Source: an uncultured beta proteobacterium
GTDB taxonomy: Bacteria; Pseudomonadota; Gammaproteobacteria; Burkholderiales; SG8-39
Length of the DNA: 30,763 nucleotides
Direction of reading: 5' to 3'
NCBI GenBank assembly: GCA_903868285.1
Contig: CAIPUP010000150.1
Location: 1-30,763, forward strand
Made by a program: the position numbers and the translations under genes. Below the pieces are notes generated by a model. It made no database searches. It worked only from the letters and a program-made list of their open reading frames with translations, and was not told where the DNA came from. Positions 1 to 11,786 of the stretch are shown one piece after another. Position 1 is the stretch's first letter. Every line of letters starts with the position of its first letter.

Positions 1-117
1 GAGCTGTATCACGCGGCCGATGCCAGCGCGGATTTCCGCAAGCAACTGCTGGCCGGCAGAACGCCGCAGCAGTCCTACGACGGCATGGCCTGGCTGTACA
101 ACGGCATCAACGTCTGA
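1..117 (+). CDS. 3' end of an unidentified gene (partial)
   Basis: Only the last 38 codons are in the window, read in frame 1 from base 1 and ending with TGA at 115-117. The visible C-terminus ends in GMAWLYNGINV. Codon use fits the surrounding GC-rich genes and nothing suggests a broken gene. I do not recognise the family. It is convergent with the CoA ligase at 209-1894, so it is a separate transcription unit. It could belong to the same catabolic locus, but that is only positional inference. Confidence 0.55.
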   Translation, partial: ELYHAADASADFRKQLLAGRTPQQSYDGMAWLYNGINV

Positions 118-119
118 GG

Positions 120-163
120 GTTCGGAACGGGTTCGGAACGGGCTCGGGACGGGCTCGGAACGG
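120..163. repeat. 11-bp tandem repeat, four copies
   Basis: Four head-to-tail 11-bp units, GTTCGGAACGG twice and then GCTCGGGACGG and GCTCGGAACGG, begin two bases after the stop codon of the partial plus-strand gene. The first two copies are identical, which suggests recent duplication. No function is evident. Confidence 0.9.
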
Positions 164-187
164 GCCGGTAACAGACTTGGGACAGGC

Positions 188-208
188 TGAGGCGGCGCTG
201 CCGGCGCC

Positions 209-211
<3 letters not shown>
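188..211. terminator. Stem-loop between convergent genes, possible terminator
   Basis: A 7-bp perfect stem, TGAGGCG pairing with CGCCTCA, encloses a GC-rich 10-nt loop. It overlaps the stop codon of the CoA ligase gene and lies 70 bp after the stop of the convergent gene. There is no T-run on either side, so intrinsic termination is uncertain. Confidence 0.3.
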
Positions 212-1894
<1,683 letters not shown>

Positions 1895-1915
1895 GCGTAA
1901 CCTCGTGATGACGGA

Positions 1916-3112
<1,197 letters not shown>

Positions 3113-3114
3113 GC

Positions 3115-3975
3115 TCAGTCACCCTGGAAAACCGGCTGCTGCCGTGCCACGAAGGCGTGATAGGCGCGATGAAAATCTTCGGTCTGCATGCAGATGGCCT
3201 GCGCCTGCGCCTCGGCTTCGATGGCCTCGTCCAGGCCCATATTCCATTCCTGATGCAGCATTTTCTTGGTCATGGCATTGCCAAAGCTCGGGCCATCGGC
3301 GATGCGTGTGGCCCAGTTGCGCGCTTCGGGCTGCAATTGATCCGGTTCGACCAGGCTGTTGAAAAAGCCCCAGGCCAGGCCTTCCTGGGCGTTCATGTCA
3401 CGACCGGTGTAGAGCAGCTCCGAGGCGCGGCCCTGGCCGATCATGCGTGGCAGCAGCGCGCAGGCCCCCATGTCGCAACCGGCCAACCCGACGCGGTTGA
3501 ACAGGAAGGCGGTGCGCGCACGCGGCGTGCCCAGGCGCAGATCGGAGCCAAGCGCGATCATTGCGCCAGCCCCGGCGCAGATGCCGTCGATGGCCGAGAT
3601 GATGGGCTGCGGGCAATTGCGCATCGCTTTCACCAGATCGCCGGTCATGCGGGTGAACTCCAGCAGCTCGGGCATGTTCATGCCGATCAGCGGCCCGATG
3701 ATTTCATGCACATTGCCGCCCGAGCAGAAGTTGCCACCCGCACCGCTGATGATCACGACCTTGATGTCATTGGCATGCTGCAGTTTGCGAAACAGGTCGC
3801 GCAAACCGGCATAGGAATCAAAGGTCAGCGGATTTTTTTTCTCCGGCCGGTTGATCGTCACCAGCCCCAGCTTGCCCTCCACCTGCCACTGAAAATGCGC
3901 GCTGTGATGATTCGACATGTCGTGACGCAGATGCGCCATGGCCTGCGGATTGGAGGAGAACTGGCGTTGGTTCAT
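3115..3975 (-). CDS. Enoyl-CoA hydratase/isomerase family protein
   Basis: A crotonase-fold protein of 286 residues. The oxyanion-hole segments are visible as SGAGGNFCSGGNVHEI and as DGICAGAGAMIALGSDLRLG, and the FLFNRVGLAGCDMGA stretch is where catalytic acids of hydratases are usually found. It lacks an obvious Glu-Glu pair there, so hydration is not certain. Crotonase relatives also include thioesterases and ring-opening hydrolases such as BadI. The chosen ATG overlaps the stop of the MarR gene by 4 bp (ATGA), which supports it over internal Met13 and Met20. It sits in the middle of the catabolic operon. Confidence 0.85.
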   Translation of the reverse strand: MNQRQFSSNPQAMAHLRHDMSNHHSAHFQWQVEGKLGLVTINRPEKKNPLTFDSYAGLRDLFRKLQHANDIKVVIISGAGGNFCSGGNVHEIIGPLIGMNMPELLEFTRMTGDLVKAMRNCPQPIISAIDGICAGAGAMIALGSDLRLGTPRARTAFLFNRVGLAGCDMGACALLPRMIGQGRASELLYTGRDMNAQEGLAWGFFNSLVEPDQLQPEARNWATRIADGPSFGNAMTKKMLHQEWNMGLDEAIEAEAQAQAICMQTEDFHRAYHAFVARQQPVFQGD

Positions 3976-4508
3976 CGGCTGGCTCGCTTTGCGGAATGTG
4001 CGGAACGGATGGATGGCGCGTCGGGGCGGGTCAGCGACTGCTTGAGCAGACCGAGCAATCGATGCAACTGGCGGGTATCGCTATCGTCAAGACCACCGAA
4101 CAGATCGACGATCCATTGCTCATGTTCTTCGGCCATGCGCTGAAAACTGCGTCGCCCCGCCGTGGTGAGCTTGACCAGAAAGGCGCGCCGGTCGCTGGCC
4201 ACCGGCTCGCGACTGACCAGGCCTTCGCGTACCAGCTGATCGGTAATGCCGGTGACATTGCCGCTGGTCACCATCAGCCGTCGTGACACCTCGCCCATTT
4301 TCAGTCCTTCCGGATGACGCCACAGCTGCGACATCAGATCAAAGCGCGGCAGGGTGCTATCAAAGCGGCTGCGCAGCCGGGCGCGGATCTCGCTCTCGAC
4401 CAGATTGGTGCAGGTCATGATGCGCAGCCAAAGTCGCAGCGCGTCGTGCTCGTCGTTGCCCAGGCGGGTCTCGAAATCCTGGCGTGGCGGATGGGCGAGG
4501 TTAGTCAT
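3972..4508 (-). CDS. MarR-family transcriptional regulator
   Basis: A 178-residue winged-helix regulator. The helix-turn-helix and wing are clear in the middle: KMGEVSRRLMVTSGNVTG is followed by DQLVREGLVSREP and the wing region ASDRRAFLVKLT. Helical dimerisation segments flank them. It lies inside the operon it probably controls, 3 bp after the SDR gene and overlapping the hydratase start by 4 bp. MarR proteins in aromatic and alicyclic CoA pathways (BadR, for example) are usually repressors released by a pathway acyl-CoA. The interrupted palindrome over the promoter at 5417-5443 is its best candidate binding site. Effector identity is unknown. Confidence 0.9.
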   Translation of the reverse strand: MTNLAHPPRQDFETRLGNDEHDALRLWLRIMTCTNLVESEIRARLRSRFDSTLPRFDLMSQLWRHPEGLKMGEVSRRLMVTSGNVTGITDQLVREGLVSREPVASDRRAFLVKLTTAGRRSFQRMAEEHEQWIVDLFGGLDDSDTRQLHRLLGLLKQSLTRPDAPSIRSAHSAKRASR

Positions 4509-4511
4509 GGC

Positions 4512-5399
4512 TCAGCGCGACATCACTTCGCCACCAGAGATGCTGATGGCCTGGCCGGTGATGCTGGCGGCATGCGGCTGGCACAGCCACAGCACGGTTT
4601 GCGCCACTTCCTGCGGCGTGATCAGACGCCCCTGCGGATTGTTGGCACTCAGGCTGGCGCGCGCATCCTGCTCGCTGCGACCCGTCTTGGCCGCGATATT
4701 GCGTACCGCATCGCTCACCATGTCGGTCTCGGTATAGCCGGGGCAGACCGCGTTCACCGTCAGCGACGTGCCTGCCGCCTCCAGCGCCATACTGCGAGTC
4801 AGGCCGATGACACCATGCTTGGCTGCGCAGTAAGCACTGACATAAGCGTAGCCCACGAGGCCGGCAGTGCTGGCGACATTGATGATGCGGGCGTAGTCCT
4901 GCTTGAGCATGGCGCCGACCACCGCACGGCTGCAGTAAAAGCTGCCGTTCAGATTCACCCCCAGCATGCGCTGCCACAGCGCGCTGTCGGTACGTGCCAG
5001 CGGTGCACTCTCGGCCTGGCCGGCGTTATTGATCAGGATGTCGACGCGTGGGCAGGCGGCACGAATGGTTTCAAACGCGCGCAGCACCGCGGACTCGTCG
5101 GCGATATCGACCGCCAGGCAAAGGTGGGCGCGACTGGGGTCGCTGGTGGGTTGGCTGGTGGGTTCGCTGAGGGGCTGGCTGAGGGGCAGACTGAGGGGCA
5201 GACTGGCTGCGGCTTGTTGCAGTCGCGGCAGATCGCGTCCAAGCAGAACAACCTGCGCACCGGCCTCGGCCAGCGTCTGCGCAATGGCCAGGCCGATACC
5301 GCGACCAGCGCCAGTGACGATGGCGGTACGTTGATGCAGGGAAGGCGGCAGGGACGGCGGCAAGGGCGGTGACAGGGGCGGTGACAGGGGAGGGGGCAT
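4512..5399 (-). CDS. SDR-family NAD(P)-dependent dehydrogenase with proline-rich insertions
   Basis: A 295-residue short-chain dehydrogenase. Seen: cofactor motif TGAGRGIG at 29-36, NNAG at 124-127, catalytic S177, and the Y190-x3-K194 pair in YCAAK, followed by NAVCPGYTETDM. It is probably a hydroxyacyl-CoA dehydrogenase of the pathway, like BadH-type enzymes. The core should start near residue 22, so the first 21 residues are an extra Pro/Leu/Ser tail. A second Pro/Ser/Leu segment (about 68-89) is inserted between beta3 and the acidic motif. Both are encoded by 12-bp tandem repeats. The ATG at 5399 has GAGAG upstream and is the only Met before the core. It is the first gene of the operon. 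Confidence 0.85.
   Translation of the reverse strand: MPPPLSPPLSPPLPPSLPPSLHQRTAIVTGAGRGIGLAIAQTLAEAGAQVVLLGRDLPRLQQAAASLPLSLPLSQPLSEPTSQPTSDPSRAHLCLAVDIADESAVLRAFETIRAACPRVDILINNAGQAESAPLARTDSALWQRMLGVNLNGSFYCSRAVVGAMLKQDYARIINVASTAGLVGYAYVSAYCAAKHGVIGLTRSMALEAAGTSLTVNAVCPGYTETDMVSDAVRNIAAKTGRSEQDARASLSANNPQGRLITPQEVAQTVLWLCQPHAASITGQAISISGGEVMSR
5143..5202. repeat. 12-bp tandem repeat inside the SDR gene, five copies
   Basis: Five 12-bp units of the general form CTGNGGGGNNNN. The last two (CTGAGGGGCAGA) are identical and the first two differ at one base. The period keeps the reading frame and encodes a four-residue Pro/Ser/Leu/Thr pattern in the dehydrogenase. Confidence 0.9.
5344..5391. 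repeat. 12-bp tandem repeat at the SDR 5' end, four copies
   Basis: Four in-frame 12-bp units, two of the GGCGGCAGGGAC type and two of the GGTGACAGGGGC type, encode almost the whole Pro/Leu/Ser N-terminal tail of the dehydrogenase. They begin about 6 bases inside the start codon. Confidence 0.85.
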
Positions 5400-5416
5400 G
5401 TGGCGCTCTCAAAAAA

Positions 5417-5443
5417 TTCAGATCTCAATATATGAGGCCTGAA
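5417..5443. promoter_or_regulatory. Interrupted palindrome, probable MarR operator
   Basis: Symmetric pattern TTCAG-N2-CTCA-N5-TGAG-N2-CTGAA, with 18 of 18 bases in the named blocks paired. It covers the -10 box and part of the spacer of the catabolic operon promoter. Length, symmetry and position fit autorepression by the MarR protein encoded second in that operon. Binding itself is inference. Confidence 0.6.
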
Positions 5444-5455
5444 ATACCCTGTCAA
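5427..5455 (-). promoter_or_regulatory. Sigma-70 type promoter of the catabolic operon
   Basis: On the minus strand a perfect -35 TTGACA (5455-5450) is followed after exactly 17 bp by -10 TATATT (5432-5427). Transcription would start near 5420, leaving a leader of about 20 nt before the SDR start codon. It is the best housekeeping promoter I found in the window. Confidence 0.75.
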
Positions 5456-5466
5456 TGCGCGTGGTG

Positions 5467-5499
5467 CCCGCTGCCCGAATCATTCGGTCAGCAGGCGGG
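5467..5499 (-). terminator. Strong hairpin after the hydrolase gene
   Basis: Nested stem: CCCG and CTGC pair with GCAG and CGGG, around a perfect CCGAAT-C-ATTCGG inner stem, with small bulges of 3 and 1 nt. It starts 4 bases after the hydrolase stop codon and lies just before the -35 box of the next transcription unit. No T-run follows, so it may be a weak or factor-assisted terminator or a 3'-end stabiliser. Confidence 0.45.
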
Positions 5500-5502
5500 T
5501 GG

Positions 5503-6312
5503 TCAGCGATGCTTGGCGATAAAGCCTGCAATGGCTGCGCCGAAGGCCTCGGGTTGCTCCAGATTGGACAGATGCGAGGCCGAAGGGATGATCACCAATT
5601 CCGAGCCGGGCAGATTGCGATGGATTTCCTCCGACAGCGCCACCGGCGTGCCGGCATCCTGATCGCCGCACAGCACCAGCGTCGGGATGCGGATGTCTTT
5701 CAACTGCGCGGTGACATTGATTTTCGGCAACGCGGCGCAGCAGCCGCTGTAACCGGCCACTGGCGTATTGCCGATAAGACCGGCCACGCGTGCCATGAGC
5801 GCCGGCTGCGCAGCGCGAAACGGTGCGGTGAACCAGCGCTCCAGTGTCGGTTGCACCACCGCCTGCATGCCTTGCTCGCCCACCAGTTTGATGCGCGCCT
5901 CCCAGATCGGGCCGGAACCGTCGGGATATTTGCTGGTGGTATCGGCCAAGGTCATGCTGGTGAATACACCAGGATATTTCAGTGCAAAGGTCTGGCCAAT
6001 CATGCCGCCCATGGATAGTCCGACCCAGTGGCAATGCGCAATGCCCAGGGCGTCCAGCAACGCCTTGGCATCATCGGTCAGCAGATCCATGCTGTAAGGG
6101 CCCGCCGGCGCGCTGCTCTTGCCATGGCCGCGCGTGTCGTAGCGCATGACCCGATAGTGCTGCGACAGCAGCCTGACCTCGTTGTCCCACATCGACAGAT
6201 CGCAGGCCAGCGAATGGCTGAGCACCACCCAGGGCCTGTCCTTGTCACTGGCGGTATTGGTCACGCCGTCGATGGTGTAGTGAACATCAATGCCATTGGC
6301 CTTGATATGCAT
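5503..6312 (-). CDS. Alpha/beta hydrolase, 3-oxoadipate enol-lactonase-like
   Basis: A 269-residue alpha/beta hydrolase. The nucleophile elbow GLSMGG gives S100. The acid is probably D219 in GDQDAGTP and the base H247 in SASHLSNLEQP, the order and spacing expected of PcaD-type lactonases. HSLACDLSMWD holds the oxyanion-hole segment. The ATG at 6312 is preceded by AGGAGA seven bases upstream. The frame stays open further upstream, but that extension is low-complexity intergenic sequence and is not needed. It is transcribed toward the SDR operon but is separated from it by a hairpin and a promoter. The role may be a lactone or ring hydrolysis step in aromatic breakdown. General esterase activity is an alternative. 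Confidence 0.8.
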   Translation of the reverse strand: MHIKANGIDVHYTIDGVTNTASDKDRPWVVLSHSLACDLSMWDNEVRLLSQHYRVMRYDTRGHGKSSAPAGPYSMDLLTDDAKALLDALGIAHCHWVGLSMGGMIGQTFALKYPGVFTSMTLADTTSKYPDGSGPIWEARIKLVGEQGMQAVVQPTLERWFTAPFRAAQPALMARVAGLIGNTPVAGYSGCCAALPKINVTAQLKDIRIPTLVLCGDQDAGTPVALSEEIHRNLPGSELVIIPSASHLSNLEQPEAFGAAIAGFIAKHR

Positions 6313-6413
6313 GGGGTTCTCCTGATATTGGGTCGATTGCGCGGGCGATCTTGAGGGCGACGGCGCGTGGGGCGGCGGATTGTAATACGCGTAAAGACGG
6401 TAGGATGACGGGT

Positions 6414-6457
6414 TGTTGCGGCAACACAGTTCTGGTGATCGTATTCGTTGCCGCAAC
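6414..6457. promoter_or_regulatory. Twin palindromes between divergent genes
   Basis: TGTTGC-G-GCAACA (6414-6426) and GTTGCCGCAAC (6447-6457) are each palindromic around one central base and share the core GTTGC-S-GCAAC. Their centres, 6420 and 6452, are 32 bp apart, about three helical turns. They lie in the 175-bp gap between the divergent hydrolase and epimerase genes, where a dimeric regulator could bind both on one face. The regulator is unknown. Confidence 0.5.
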
Positions 6458-6487
6458 CGCACCGCATCAGAAAAATTATTCGCATCC

Positions 6488-7501
6488 ATGTCCCGACACA
6501 TACTCATCACAGGCGCCGCCGGTTTCATTGGCTACAGCCTTGCTGCGCGTTTGGCGCAGCAAGGCGAGCAGGTACTGGGTATCGACAACCTCAACGACTA
6601 CTACGATGTGCAGTTGAAGCAGGCGCGCCTGGCACGCTTGCAGCAGTCGGACAATTTTCGCTTTGCTCAGACCGATGTGGCCGATGCCAGCGCGCTGTCC
6701 AAGGTGTTTCAGTCGCAGCACTTCGATGTGGTGGTGCATTTGGCGGCGCAGGCCGGGGTGCGTTACTCGATCGAGAACCCGGCGGCCTATGTGCAGGCCA
6801 ATCTGGTCGGGTTCGCCAACCTGTTGGAATGTGCCCGCCATGGCAAGGTCGGGCATCTGGTCTTCGCGTCCACCAGTTCGGTTTATGGCGCGAACACGGC
6901 ACTGCCATTTTGCGAGGACCAGGCCACCTCGCATCCGGTGTCGTTCTATGCGGCGACCAAAAAAGCCAATGAGGTGATGGCCCATAGTTATGCCCACCTC
7001 TATCGCTTGCCGTGTACCGGGCTGCGGTTTTTTACCGTCTATGGACCGTGGGGCAGGCCTGACATGGCACTGTTCAAATTCACCCGCAGCATCCTGGCCG
7101 GTGAAAGCATCCCGGTATTCAATCGCGGTGAAATGGTGCGCGACTTCACCTATATCGATGACATCGTCGATGGTGTGATTCGCAGCATGGATGCCGTGGC
7201 CGCGCCGGCGCCGCACTGGAACAGCGACGCGCCGGATCAGGGCAGCAGCAATGCTCCCTGGCGGGTGTTCAACATCGGCAACAACCGCCCGGTGCAATTA
7301 CTGCGCTATATCGAATTGCTGGAGCAATCCTTGGGTCGCAAGGCGCAGCTGGAGTTGCTGCCGATGCAGGCCGGTGATGTGCCGGCGACCGTCGCTGATG
7401 TGTCGCGCTTGCAGCAGGCTACCGGCTACGTACCGGCGACGCCGGTGGAGCTTGGTGTAGCCAATTTTGTACGCTGGTATCGCGACTACTACGGCGTTTG
7501 A
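6488..7501 (+). CDS. NAD-dependent sugar epimerase, UDP-glucuronate 4-epimerase-like
   Basis: A 337-residue extended-SDR nucleotide-sugar enzyme. The Rossmann motif GAAGFIG is at residues 9-15, the DNLNDYYDVQLKQARL segment is typical of UDP-glucuronate 4-epimerases, followed by HLAAQAGVRYSIENP, the STSSVYG strand and the catalytic Y154-x3-K158 in YAATKK. The product would be UDP-galacturonate for surface polysaccharide. No glycosyltransferases are nearby, so the pathway is unclear. I chose the ATG at 6488 because the conserved N-terminus starts there. An in-frame upstream extension would run through the intergenic palindromes. The ribosome site is weak. Confidence 0.85.
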   Translation: MSRHILITGAAGFIGYSLAARLAQQGEQVLGIDNLNDYYDVQLKQARLARLQQSDNFRFAQTDVADASALSKVFQSQHFDVVVHLAAQAGVRYSIENPAAYVQANLVGFANLLECARHGKVGHLVFASTSSVYGANTALPFCEDQATSHPVSFYAATKKANEVMAHSYAHLYRLPCTGLRFFTVYGPWGRPDMALFKFTRSILAGESIPVFNRGEMVRDFTYIDDIVDGVIRSMDAVAAPAPHWNSDAPDQGSSNAPWRVFNIGNNRPVQLLRYIELLEQSLGRKAQLELLPMQAGDVPATVADVSRLQQATGYVPATPVELGVANFVRWYRDYYGV

Positions 7502-7547
7502 ATTACCGTGAGCTTGCTGGCGTTGAGGTGCAAAGCCGTTTAAGGCT

Positions 7548-7582
7548 CAGTCGCCAGTTCGGTCGCCAGCTCAGTCGCCTGT

Positions 7583-7595
<13 letters not shown>
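7548..7595. repeat. 12-bp tandem repeat across the spoT stop codon, four copies
   Basis: Four 12-bp units (CAGTCGCCAGTT, CGGTCGCCAGCT and two identical CAGTCGCCTGTT) run from the gap between the convergent epimerase and spoT genes into the last four codons of spoT. The spoT stop at 7583-7585 lies in the final units, so copy-number change could alter the extreme C-terminus. Confidence 0.9.
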
Positions 7596-9694
<2,099 letters not shown>

Positions 9695-9797
9695 GCAAGC
9701 ATCATGCGGCCAGGTTGCCGGAGAGGCAACCGATGTTGGGCATGATGTCAGTCAATGCGCTTGGTGCCATCGATAGCCCCAAGCGGCTGTTGCGGTT

Positions 9798-10010
9798 TCA
9801 GCCAGGGACGTGGGCTTTTTGCAGGTACTCGATGCCGATGTGGCCAGCGGCCATTTCACGCAAGGCGACCACCGTATGCTTGTCGCGGTTAATGTCCAGG
9901 TGCGGGGTGCCGCCCTGTGCCAGCTGTCGCGCGCGATAAGTCGCAGCCAGCGTGAGCTGGAAGCGGTTGGGAATGTGTTTCAGGCAGTCTTCGATGGTGA
10001 TGCGGGCCAT
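9798..10010 (-). CDS. rpoZ: RNA polymerase omega subunit
   Basis: A 70-residue protein with the omega pattern MARITIEDCLKHIPNRFQLTLAATYRARQL, then the conserved helix with ALREMAAGHI. Omega helps fold the beta-prime subunit and forms part of the ppGpp binding site in proteobacterial RNA polymerase, which fits its place just upstream of spoT. The start has AAGG at good spacing. It is 32 bp after gmk. Confidence 0.95.
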   Translation of the reverse strand: MARITIEDCLKHIPNRFQLTLAATYRARQLAQGGTPHLDINRDKHTVVALREMAAGHIGIEYLQKAHVPG

Positions 10011-10042
10011 GGTGAGCCTTTCATTGCCGGTTGGGTGACGGT

Positions 10043-10699
10043 TTAGAACACCGCAGGATGTCGGGCGATCTGCCGGGAGGACTTCAACCGGGAGGCCCGG
10101 AAGACGGCGGCGAGATCCCGCCGTGCTTCATCGAAAATCTCGTTGATTATAACGAAATCGAACTCATGCACATGGGCTATCTCGTCGCGTGCATTGGCCA
10201 TGCGACGACGGATGACTTCTTCGCTGTCCTGGGCCCTGGCGCGTAGCCGGTGCTCCAGCTCTGGCAGAGAGGGTGGCAGGATGAAGACGCTGATTGCATC
10301 GGGATAGAGCCGACGCACCTGCTGTGCGCCCTGCCAGTCGATTTCCAGCACGATGTCGCGGCCTTGGGCGCGTGCCTGGTCGATCCAGCTGCGTGAGGTG
10401 CCATAGCGATTGCCATGCACCAGTGCATGTTCCAGAAAATCGCCGCGCGCCAGCATGTCGAGAAAGCGCGCCTCATCGACAAAGTGGTACTCGCGCCCCT
10501 CTTGCTCGGCAGGACGCGGTGCGCGAGTGGTGTAGGACACCGACAGCTGCAGCTGCGCATCCTGGCTCAGCAGCGCATTGACCAGGGTGGACTTGCCAGC
10601 ACCCGAGGGCGCCGCAACGATGAACACCATGCCCTGACGGGCGGGCGGTGTTCCCGACGAGGCATTGCTTGCGTTGCCGAGTGGGTTGCCGGATGTCAT
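10043..10699 (-). CDS. gmk: Guanylate kinase
   Basis: A 218-residue enzyme converting GMP and ATP to GDP and ADP. The P-loop APSGAGKST is at residues 30-38. GMP-binding residues lie in SVSYTTRAPRPAEQEGREYHFV, and the lid and C-terminal helices follow. The first 22 residues are a low-complexity extension compared with the usual start just before the MVFIVAAPSG strand, so Met24 is a possible alternative. The first ATG is supported by its 4-bp ATGA overlap with the yicC stop codon, which implies coupled translation. Confidence 0.96.
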   Translation of the reverse strand: MTSGNPLGNASNASSGTPPARQGMVFIVAAPSGAGKSTLVNALLSQDAQLQLSVSYTTRAPRPAEQEGREYHFVDEARFLDMLARGDFLEHALVHGNRYGTSRSWIDQARAQGRDIVLEIDWQGAQQVRRLYPDAISVFILPPSLPELEHRLRARAQDSEEVIRRRMANARDEIAHVHEFDFVIINEIFDEARRDLAAVFRASRLKSSRQIARHPAVF

Positions 10700-11583
10700 T
10701 CGAGGTTCTGTACCTGTTCGCGCATTTGCTCGATCAGCAGCTTGAATTCCAGGCTGGCATCGGAGAGTTCGCGGCTCACCATCTTGGAGCCCAGGGTGTT
10801 GGCTTCGCGATTGAGCTCCTGCATCAGGAAGTCCAGCCGCTTGCCAACAGCGCCGCCGGCGTCAAGCACACGCCGGGTTTCCTGCAAGTGGGCCTGCAAG
10901 CGTTGCAGTTCCTCGGTGATGTCGACCTTCACGCCATACACCGCCACTTCCTGGCGGATGCGCTCTTCGTCCTGGCTGCCCAGCGCCTCACGCAACTTGG
11001 CGGTCAGTCGCGCCTGATAGGCGCTGATGGCCGCTGGCAATGCCGGTGCGATTTCGCCCAGGCGGCGTTCGATGCTGTCCACCCGCTCGCGCAACATGCT
11101 GCCGAGCTTGGCGCCTTCGCGCGCTCGCGACGCGCTGAATTCGGCCAGCGCCTGTGCAAGCAAGTTCAGTCCCTGCTCCCGCAGCCAATCGCCCCCGGGG
11201 TCAGCGGTACTGGCAGAAGGGTCGTCGAGCATGCCAGGCCAGCGCAGCATATCGGCCACACTCAGTGCGCGGGCTTGCGGTAACTGTTGCAATACACGCT
11301 GTTGCAACTGCTGCAGTTGATCCAGCAGTGGCTGGTTGAGCTGCAAGGCTGTGGTGTTGTCGGCGGTGTTGGAGACTGCCATGCGGCATTCCACCTTGCC
11401 GCGCTGCACTGCCTGGCCGATGCGCTCTCGCAACAATGGCTCGAGTTGTCGCAGTTCGTCGGGCAGGCGTAACTGCAGGTCGAGGAAACGACCGTTGACA
11501 CTCTTGATTTCGATCGACAGCGAGCGCCCGGGTAATTCGCTACTGAGGGCGGCATAGCCTGTCATGCTGGAGACTGCTTTCAT
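10696..11583 (-). CDS. yicC: YicC/YloC family endoribonuclease
   Basis: A 295-residue member of the YicC family. Recognisable features are the N-terminal SMTGYA, EIKSVNGRFLDLQLRLP, and the C-terminal DUF1732-type region with LDFLMQELNREANTLGSK and EFKLLIEQMREQVQNLE. Family members in E. coli and B. subtilis have been described as endoribonucleases. It heads the yicC-gmk-rpoZ-spoT run. The ATG at 11583 lies only 6 bases after a consensus TATAAT box, so the transcript may be leaderless. Met7 (SMTGYA) is an alternative start giving a short leader. Neither start has a clear Shine-Dalgarno. Confidence 0.93.
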   Translation of the reverse strand: MKAVSSMTGYAALSSELPGRSLSIEIKSVNGRFLDLQLRLPDELRQLEPLLRERIGQAVQRGKVECRMAVSNTADNTTALQLNQPLLDQLQQLQQRVLQQLPQARALSVADMLRWPGMLDDPSASTADPGGDWLREQGLNLLAQALAEFSASRAREGAKLGSMLRERVDSIERRLGEIAPALPAAISAYQARLTAKLREALGSQDEERIRQEVAVYGVKVDITEELQRLQAHLQETRRVLDAGGAVGKRLDFLMQELNREANTLGSKMVSRELSDASLEFKLLIEQMREQVQNLE

Positions 11584-11589
11584 CTTGGG

Positions 11590-11595
11590 ATTATA
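11590..11595 (-). promoter_or_regulatory. Consensus -10 box next to the yicC start
   Basis: TATAAT on the minus strand ends 6 bases before the yicC ATG. The matching -35 region (TAAGCC at 17-bp spacing) is poor. Initiation 6-7 bases downstream would fall on or next to the start codon. Confidence 0.45.
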
Positions 11596-11633
11596 GCCTT
11601 GTCGACTGGCGCGGCTTAGTCCTGGCCCGCATT

Positions 11634-11675
11634 GGTCCTAGCCTGTTCAGGGGTCCTAGCCTGTTCAGGGGTCCT
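11634..11675. repeat. 18-bp tandem repeat, 2.3 copies
   Basis: GGTCCTAGCCTGTTCAGG is present twice without a mismatch, followed by the first 6 bases of a third copy. It lies in the 203-bp gap between the divergent yicC and rph genes. The rest of that gap shows no convincing rph promoter. Confidence 0.95.
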
Positions 11676-11786
11676 TGTCTGCTAAGGGCAGGTGTAGCGC
11701 TGGCAGCAGGTGCAGGGATGCGACAATCTGCGCGGTAATGCTGTCGTTAAACATTTTCCTGTTCATTCAATAAAGGCTGTCATCGC

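Noticed and set aside
4314..5372. 352-codon open frame on the plus strand
   Set aside because: Antisense to marR and the SDR gene. Its Gln/Gly-rich repeats are just the reverse of the SDR tandem arrays.
6313..6528. N-terminal extension of the hydrolase to an upstream ATG
   Set aside because: The extension is low-complexity, crosses the palindromic intergenic elements and the epimerase start, and the internal ATG at 6312 has a strong AGGAGA site.
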